Origin: CAYXXN01 sp964469055
GTDB taxonomy: Bacteria > Acidobacteriota > Thermoanaerobaculia > Multivoradales > JAHEKO01
DNA length: 10,384 nucleotides
Assembly (NCBI GenBank): GCA_964469055.1
Contig: CAYXXN010000105.1
Location: forward strand, 1 to 10,384
Direction of reading: 5' to 3'
Below are positions 5,732 through 10,384 of this stretch, piece after piece. Each line of letters opens with the position of its first letter. The first letter of the stretch is position 1. The position numbers were made by a program, and so were the translations under genes. Below the pieces are notes generated by a model. That model saw nothing but the letters and a program-made list of their open reading frames with translations. It had not been told where the DNA came from and did not search any database.

Positions 5732-6451
5732 TCACTCGTTCCGGCGGCCGGTCAGAAGCAAGGGATCGGCGGAGGCGCGGGGTACGACGACAGCGCCGCG
5801 AGGCCGGGCGGCCGCAGTTTGCGGTGCGCGAGCGACAGCGCTCGCCGAAGGCGCGGCCGGCCGCAGGTCGACGGGAGCGACGCCAACGAGTGCCGCGCCC
5901 ATCGCCCAGAGCTGCGCCGGCGCGGCGCCAGGCGGATCCGCCGCCCGACGGTGACTCAGGCCCCGGCCGTCCCGCCCGCCGGCGACCCAGGCGAGGACCC
6001 CGGGATCCCCCGGCCGCGCCGCCTCGCCGGCCGCCAGCACGGGCAGCGCGCTCGCCGCCGCCGGGGCCGAGCGCTCGCGCACGATCCGCAGGCGCGCCGG
6101 CAGCTCCACCCCGACCTCCGTGCGCTCGTCGCCGAAGCGCAAAAGGAGGCGGGCGTCCGCCGTGGGGAGGTCCGGAACCTCGAAGGCGAATCGCCAGCGG
6201 TCGAGGTCGAGGTGCGGGGTGAGCCGCACCGCGTAGTAGCGCCCGCCGTCGACGGAGAGGAACGCCTCCCACTCCTCGATTGCGGGATCGAGGTCCCCTA
6301 GAGGCTCCCAATCGAGCCAGGCGGTCGCTCCGGCCACCAGGGTCGCCCCGTCGGCGGGCGCCACGAGCCGCACCACCGGCGGCGCCACCGCGGCAGTGGC
6401 GCCAGCGGCGGCGAGGGTTGCCATGAGGACGGACGCCCCGACGCGCAGCAC
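5732..6451 (-). CDS. Secreted Ig-like-fold protein of unknown function
   Basis: I do not recognise a named family for this 239-residue protein. A signal peptide (about 1-23, with a hydrophobic Ala-rich core and likely cleavage near AVA) leads into a beta-rich domain (about 25-124). That domain contains RLVAPADGATLVAGATAWLDW, then FLSVDGGRYYAVRLTPHLDLDRWRFAFEVPDLPTADARLLLRFGDER and VELPARLRIV. This pattern resembles an extracellular Ig/fibronectin-like sandwich. The rest (about 128-239) is Ala/Pro/Arg-rich and low in complexity, probably disordered. There are no cysteines and no lipobox. The start is taken as GTG 6451; ATG at codon 10 would also leave a signal-like segment. No Shine-Dalgarno sequence is seen, but TAGACT ends 6 nt before the GTG. 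It sits 107 bp upstream of the TonB receptor on the same strand, so a periplasmic or surface accessory role is possible but unproven. Confidence 0.75.
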   Translation of the reverse strand: MLRVGASVLMATLAAAGATAAVAPPVVRLVAPADGATLVAGATAWLDWEPLGDLDPAIEEWEAFLSVDGGRYYAVRLTPHLDLDRWRFAFEVPDLPTADARLLLRFGDERTEVGVELPARLRIVRERSAPAAASALPVLAAGEAARPGDPGVLAWVAGGRDGRGLSHRRAADPPGAAPAQLWAMGAALVGVAPVDLRPAAPSASAVARAPQTAAARPRGAVVVPRASADPLLLTGRRNE

Positions 6452-6506
6452 GGAAGCAGTCTAGCGCACCGCTGCGCCCGGGCGGGCCGGGTATCCTCTC
6501 CGCTTC
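6452..6506. promoter_or_regulatory. Compact divergent promoter region with two -10-like hexamers
   Basis: These 55 bp separate two divergent GTG-start genes. Minus strand: TAGACT (6463-6458), then 6 nt to GTG 6451. Plus strand: TATCCT (6492-6497), then 9 nt to GTG 6507. Neither gene has a Shine-Dalgarno sequence. No convincing -35 hexamer is seen at 16-18 bp from either box. This is consistent with leaderless or near-leaderless transcripts from extended or atypical promoters. The motifs are short, so each call alone is weak. Confidence 0.4.
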
Positions 6507-8465
6507 GTGGGCCTCGAGCTCTTCCTCTCCGAGACGCTCGCCGTCCTGGTGGCGGCCGTGGCGGTCCTCCTCCTCTGCGCGCGGGTGCGCCTGCCGGCGG
6601 TCGCCGGATTGCCCCTCGCCGGGCTGTTGATCGGGCCCTCGGGGCTCGCGCTGGTCTCCCGCGAGCGGGTCGAGGTGTTCGCCGAGGTCGGCGTCGTGCT
6701 GCTGCTGTTCGCCATCGGCCTCGAGCTCTCGGTCGGTCAGCTCGCCGACTTGAAGCGCCCGTTCCTGGTCGGCGGCTCGCTGCAGGCACTGCTGACGGCG
6801 GTCGCGACGGCCCTCGCCCTGGCCGCCGGTGGCCAGGGGCCGCGGGTCGCCCTCTTCGTCGGGCTCGTCGTGGTCCTCTCCAGCACTGCAGTCGTGCTCA
6901 AGCTCTACGCCGATCGCGGCGAGAGCGACACGCCGCAGGCGCGCGTCACCCTCGGCATCCTCCTCTTCCAGGACCTCCTGGTCGTGCCGCTCATCGTGCT
7001 GGCGCCGGTGATCGCGGGCTCCGCCTCCGGCTCCTTGCCGACTTTCCTCATCCTCTTCGCCATCTCGCTCGCCGCCCTCGCCATCGTCTTCGTGACGGCG
7101 CGCTTCGCCGTGCCTCGGCTCCTCGACCGCTTCGTGCGCACCCGGGTGCGGGAGGTCTTCGTGCTCGGCGCCCTGACGCTCTGCCTGGCGATGGCCTGGC
7201 TCACCCAGTCGCTGGGGCTCTCGGCTGCGCTCGGCGCCTTCCTCGCGGGGGTGCTGGCGTCGAAGAGCGAGTACAGCCACCAGGTGGTCGCCGACATCGG
7301 CCCGTTCCGCGACGTCTTCGCCAGCGTCTTCTTCGTCTCGATCGGCATGTTGGTCGACCTGCCGCAAGCGCTCGGGCACTTGCCGGCGATCGCCGGCGTC
7401 GCCGCCGGCGTCATCGCGCTCAAGGCGGCGGCGGCCGGCGGCGCCGTGCGCCTGCTCGGCTACCCGCCGCGCATCGCGCTGCTGGCCGGCCTCGGCCTCG
7501 CTCAGATCGGGGAGTTCTCCTTCCTGTTGATGAGCGTGGGTCGCGACAGCGGTCTGCTCTCCGAGAGCGCCTTCCAGCTCCTGCTGGGCACGGCCGTCCT
7601 CACGCTGCTGGCGACCCCGGGAATCGTCCGCCTGGCCCCCGTCCTCGCCGACCGGCTGCGCTGGCGCGCCGACGCCGCCCCGGCCGCGGAGGCGGTCGTC
7701 GGGCACGTCGTCGTCGTCGGCTACGGAGTCAACGGCAGCCTGCTCACCCGCGTGCTGGAGGAGGCGCACATCCCCCACGTGGTCGTCGAGCTCGCCGCCG
7801 ACACCGTGCGACGGGCCCGGCGAGAGGGGCGGCGGGCGATCTGGGGCGACGCCACGCGCCGCGACATCCTCGAGCGCGCCGGGGTGGCCGACGCCCAGGT
7901 CGTCGTCTTCGCCATCTCGGACTCGAAGGCGGTCGAGCGCAGCGTACGCTTGGCGCGACAGCTCAACCCCGGGCTCGAGATCGTCGTGCGCACCCGCCGG
8001 GTGCAGGAGATCGAGCGACTGCGGCAGGCTGGGGCCGACCAAGTGGTGGCCGAGGAGTTCGAGACCGCGATCGAGATCTTCACTCGCGTCCTCGCCCGCT
8101 ACCACGTGCCCCGCCACCTGGTGCGAGCGCAGACCCGCGCCCTGCGCGGCGAGGGCTATCGGATGTTGCGCGCCGAGGCCGTCCACCCCGACGTCTCGCA
8201 GGCGGTGCTCGACGCGCTCGCCGCCGGCACGACGGACCTCTTCCAGGTCGAGCGCGACGGCCCGGCCGCCGGCCGCACGCTGCGGGACCTGGAGCTGCGC
8301 CAGCGTTCCGGCGCCACCGTCATCGCCTTGGTGCGCGGCGAACGCTCCCACACCAACCCTTCTCCCGAGATGACCATCGAGCCCGGCGACTGCCTGGTCC
8401 TGGTCGGCAGCCACGAAGAGATCGACCGGGCGTTCACGGTGCTCGAAGGCGGCGTGCCGAGTTAG
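6507..8465 (+). CDS. CPA2-family monovalent cation:proton antiporter with RCK (TrkA-N/TrkA-C) domains
   Basis: This 652-residue inner-membrane protein has a KefB/KefC/YbaL-like architecture. The membrane part (about 1-385, roughly 12 helices) shows LLFAIGLELSV, SSTAVVLKLYADRGE, LLFQDLLVVPLIVL with Asp156 in FQDL, LSAALGAFLAGVLASKSEYSHQV, FFVSIGMLVDL and LAQIGEFSFLL, all typical of the Na_H_Exchanger fold. A Rossmann RCK-N domain follows, with VVVVGYGVNGS (G405-Y-G-V-N-G410), an acidic residue at the end of beta-2 (VVVEL), and GDATRRDIL. The TrkA-C domain (about 575-648) ends with IEPGDCLVLVGSHEEI. The predicted role is K+ or Na+/H+ exchange gated by a nucleotide or other small ligand; ion specificity cannot be read. 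The GTG start immediately precedes the first helix and has no ribosome-binding site. An 11-bp gap leads to the next gene. Confidence 0.92.
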   Translation: MGLELFLSETLAVLVAAVAVLLLCARVRLPAVAGLPLAGLLIGPSGLALVSRERVEVFAEVGVVLLLFAIGLELSVGQLADLKRPFLVGGSLQALLTAVATALALAAGGQGPRVALFVGLVVVLSSTAVVLKLYADRGESDTPQARVTLGILLFQDLLVVPLIVLAPVIAGSASGSLPTFLILFAISLAALAIVFVTARFAVPRLLDRFVRTRVREVFVLGALTLCLAMAWLTQSLGLSAALGAFLAGVLASKSEYSHQVVADIGPFRDVFASVFFVSIGMLVDLPQALGHLPAIAGVAAGVIALKAAAAGGAVRLLGYPPRIALLAGLGLAQIGEFSFLLMSVGRDSGLLSESAFQLLLGTAVLTLLATPGIVRLAPVLADRLRWRADAAPAAEAVVGHVVVVGYGVNGSLLTRVLEEAHIPHVVVELAADTVRRARREGRRAIWGDATRRDILERAGVADAQVVVFAISDSKAVERSVRLARQLNPGLEIVVRTRRVQEIERLRQAGADQVVAEEFETAIEIFTRVLARYHVPRHLVRAQTRALRGEGYRMLRAEAVHPDVSQAVLDALAAGTTDLFQVERDGPAAGRTLRDLELRQRSGATVIALVRGERSHTNPSPEMTIEPGDCLVLVGSHEEIDRAFTVLEGGVPS

Positions 8466-8476
8466 GATGCACGTCG

Positions 8477-9790
8477 ATGACGAAGGACGATTCGAGCTAC
8501 GACTTCGATTTCGCGGTAGCCGGCGGCGGTCCGGGCGGTGCTTCCGCGGCCATTTCGCTCGCGCAGCGCGGGCATCGCGTGGTGCTCTTCGAGCGCGAGC
8601 GCTTCCCTCGCTTTCACATCGGCGAGTCGCTTCTTTCGACCGTCAACGACTATTTCGCGGCGCTCGGGGTCACCGACGAGATCGAGAAGGCCTGCTTCCC
8701 TCCCAAGTGGGGGGCGCGACTCTTCACCCACGATGGCCTCGGGGGCCGGGGCGTCGATTTCACCGACACCGACGAGGTGACCCGAGCGCAGACCTACCAG
8801 GTCTGCCGCGAGGAGTTCGATCGCATCCTGATCGAGCGTGCGAGGGCTCTCGGCGTCGATGTCCGTGAGGAGCACCGGGTCACGGCGTGCGAGTTCGACA
8901 GCCAGGCCGCGACCCTCGATTTCAGCGGTCCGGGGCCAGGCGCGACCTCGCGTCTCCGCGTGCGCGCGCTGGTCGACGCGACCGGCCGGCACGGCCTGGT
9001 GGCCAAGAAGTTCGGCCTGCGCACCGAAGAGCCGCGCCTCGACAACATCGCGGTCTTCTCTCACTACTCGAAGGTACCCCTCGCCGAAGGCGACCGGCCC
9101 ACCGACATTCGCCTGATCGCCCGTGACGACGCCGGATGGTTCTGGCTGATTCCGATCTCGGACGCTCTGGTGAGCGTCGGCGTCGTGGTACCCAAGGCGC
9201 TCTACATGACCTGGCCTCACGGCTCCCCGGAGGAGATGCTGGAGCGCGCCATCGCCGACACGCCCGTCGCCGCCGAGATCATGCGCGCGGCGAAGCGGGA
9301 GTGGCCCGTGCGCGTTGAGAGAGACTTCTCGTACAGCGCCTCCCGCTATGCCGGAGAGCGCTGGATCCTGGTCGGCGACGCCGGCTCCTTCCTCGATCCG
9401 GTCTTCTCGACCGGTGTTTCGATCGCCCTCGAGTCCGGGATCGAAGCGGCCGAGGAGCTCACCGCGGCCCTCGCCGCGAACGACTTCTCGCAGCGGCGCT
9501 TCGTGCGCTTCTCGCGTCGCCAGGGGCGTCGGTTCAGGATGTTCCGCCGCTTCGTGGTCGGGTTCTACACGCCGCAGTTCCGCGATCTCTTCTTCTCGCC
9601 CGAGCCGCCGAAGCGGATCTTCCGTGCCGTGGTGACCGTCCTGGCCGGAAACTGGCACCCCCGGTTCAGCACTCGCGTGCTGATCGAGCTCTTCTTCTTC
9701 TTCGTGGCGCTGCAGCGGCGCTGGAGCTTTTCTCCCCGCCTCGCGCGTCGCGAACGCTCCGCCGGCTTTCCCGTCGAGGGCGCGACTTGA
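8477..9790 (+). CDS. FAD-dependent oxidoreductase of the flavin-dependent halogenase type
   Basis: This 437-residue protein has the p-hydroxybenzoate-hydroxylase/halogenase fold. FAD-binding DFAVAGGGPGGASAA (11-25) is followed by LFERERFPRFHIGESLL (37-53), FPPKWGARLF (74-83), LVDATGRHG (165-173), WFWLIPI (221-227) and GDAGSFLDPVFSTGVSIAL (300-318). WFWLIP matches the WxWxIP signature that separates flavin-dependent halogenases from plain monooxygenases. Lys77 in PPKWGA is a candidate for the catalytic lysine, to be confirmed by alignment. Relatives are often labelled tryptophan halogenase or geranylgeranyl reductase-like, and many have no known substrate. A hydrophobic IELFFFFVAL near the C-terminus (403-412) suggests membrane contact. 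No flavin reductase or biosynthetic cluster is in view. The ATG has a weak AGGA 9 nt upstream and lies 11 bp past the antiporter stop, so an operon is likely. True halogenase activity is uncertain. Confidence 0.85.
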   Translation: MTKDDSSYDFDFAVAGGGPGGASAAISLAQRGHRVVLFERERFPRFHIGESLLSTVNDYFAALGVTDEIEKACFPPKWGARLFTHDGLGGRGVDFTDTDEVTRAQTYQVCREEFDRILIERARALGVDVREEHRVTACEFDSQAATLDFSGPGPGATSRLRVRALVDATGRHGLVAKKFGLRTEEPRLDNIAVFSHYSKVPLAEGDRPTDIRLIARDDAGWFWLIPISDALVSVGVVVPKALYMTWPHGSPEEMLERAIADTPVAAEIMRAAKREWPVRVERDFSYSASRYAGERWILVGDAGSFLDPVFSTGVSIALESGIEAAEELTAALAANDFSQRRFVRFSRRQGRRFRMFRRFVVGFYTPQFRDLFFSPEPPKRIFRAVVTVLAGNWHPRFSTRVLIELFFFFVALQRRWSFSPRLARRERSAGFPVEGAT

Positions 9791-9793
9791 GCC

Positions 9794-10384
9794 CTACTTC
9801 TCTTCCGGCGGCTTCACCTTCCGGAAGGCCGCGAAGAGCGCCACGTCGTAGGCGATCTTGAGCCCCGCCGCGAGGAACAGCGGTGTCGCGAGCGCCACGT
9901 GCTCCATGACCGCGCCAGCGACCACCGGGCCCACCGCCCAGGCGCCCAGCCGCACCAGGTTCGTCACTCCGGCGGCCACGGTGCGCTCCTCGGGCGCCAC
10001 CACTGCCATCACGTAGGACTGGCGGGTCGGCACGTCCATCTCCACCAGGCACTCGCGCAGGAGGAAGAGCGCCGCCGCCACCGGCAGACTGGGCGCCGCC
10101 GCCACGCCGACGAGCAGCAGACTCGAGGGGATGTGGGTGAAGACCATGGTGTTGACGAGCCCGATGCGGCGCGCGAGCCGCGCGGCGGCGAAGTGCGACA
10201 GCACGTTGGCCACCCGGGCGCCGAAGAACAGGGCCGCGACCAGCGGCGCCGGCGCGCCGAAGCGCTCGAAGAAGTAAAAGGAGAGCAGCGAGGTGACGAG
10301 CAATCCACCGCCGATCCCGTCGATGGCGAAGAGCGCGGAGAGCCGACCCAGGTTGCGCCGGCTGGCCGGTGACAGCCGGGCGCC
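9794..10384 (-). CDS. Major facilitator superfamily transporter, C-terminal half (partial)
   Basis: The frame is open to the window edge, giving 196 residues that begin mid-protein with LSPASRRNLGRLSALFAIDGIGGGLL. This loop and helix is typical of the start of the second six-helix bundle in MFS drug or metabolite exporters. About six membrane helices follow, with the inter-helix motif ARLARRIGLVNTMVF (a G-x-x-x-[DR]-R-x-x-R-like loop) and LFLLRECLVEMDVPTRQSYVMAVVAPEERTVAAGVTNLVR. The C-terminus is charged (FRKVKPPEEK). A TTG at 10303 is not the true start, because MFS-like sequence continues upstream of it. The start and N-terminal bundle lie outside the window. The substrate is unknown. It ends 3 bp from the stop of the convergent halogenase-type gene, with no room for a terminator between them. 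Confidence 0.88.
   Translation of the reverse strand, partial: GARLSPASRRNLGRLSALFAIDGIGGGLLVTSLLSFYFFERFGAPAPLVAALFFGARVANVLSHFAAARLARRIGLVNTMVFTHIPSSLLLVGVAAAPSLPVAAALFLLRECLVEMDVPTRQSYVMAVVAPEERTVAAGVTNLVRLGAWAVGPVVAGAVMEHVALATPLFLAAGLKIAYDVALFAAFRKVKPPEEK

Noticed and set aside
5709..8414. A 901-codon open frame on the minus strand opposite the antiporter gene
   Set aside because: It is antisense shadow of a GC-rich gene: the translation is Arg/Gly/Asp/His-rich with no fold or motif, and the opposite frame is a convincing antiporter.
10301..10303. TTG as start of the MFS gene
   Set aside because: Characteristic MFS sequence continues in frame upstream to the window edge, so this is an internal leucine.

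Overview
This is a strongly GC-rich bacterial window. The TonB-dependent outer-membrane receptor and the secreted protein beside it imply a Gram-negative cell. The mix of families (YciI-like, DoxX, AIF-like flavoprotein, CPA2 antiporter, TonB receptor with an N-terminal carboxypeptidase-regulatory-like domain, flavin-dependent halogenase relative) would suit an environmental lineage such as Acidobacteriota or a similar high-GC phylum. That taxon is a guess; no rRNA or tRNA gene is present to fix it.

Layout. (1) Positions 1-173, minus: the start of a YciI/DGPF-type protein, cut by the window edge. It diverges across about 190 bp from an AIF/ferredoxin-reductase-like flavoprotein (361-1539, plus). 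(2) Converging on that gene is a minus-strand pair: 5-formyltetrahydrofolate cyclo-ligase (1584-2174) and a DoxX-family membrane protein (2230-2619). (3) Positions 2603-2785 form a scar-like patch: an orphan C-terminal tail of a KdpE/OmpR-type response regulator on the plus strand, overlapping the DoxX start, then a comparatively AT-rich stretch with two imperfect direct repeats. (4) A complete vapBC toxin-antitoxin operon (2786-3444, minus) has a recognisable promoter and operator. (5) A TonB-dependent receptor (3486-5624, minus) lies downstream of a secreted Ig-like-fold protein of unknown function (5732-6451, minus). (6) Divergent from these across 55 bp is a plus-strand pair: a CPA2 cation:proton antiporter with RCK domains (6507-8465) and a halogenase-type FAD protein (8477-9790). 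(7) The C-terminal half of an MFS transporter (9794-10384, minus) ends 3 bp from the halogenase-like gene.

How the parts fit. Minus-strand genes 6451 to 3486 look like an outer-membrane uptake pair. vapBC sits just behind the receptor gene under its own promoter, whose -35 hexamer begins 6 bp beyond the receptor stop codon. The antiporter and the FAD enzyme are separated by 11 bp and are probably co-transcribed, though their functional link is unknown.

The most notable signals are non-coding. Several genes lack a Shine-Dalgarno sequence and instead carry a TAnnnT (-10-like) hexamer 6-9 nt before the start codon, consistent with leaderless or near-leaderless transcription. vapB is the clearest case: TTGACA, 17 bp, TACACT, 6 nt, ATG, with a perfect 14-bp palindrome embedded in the promoter. 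I found no convincing new multi-gene defence or mobile system. The best leads are the leaderless pattern, the KdpE-tail/DoxX junction, and the receptor/secreted-protein pair.
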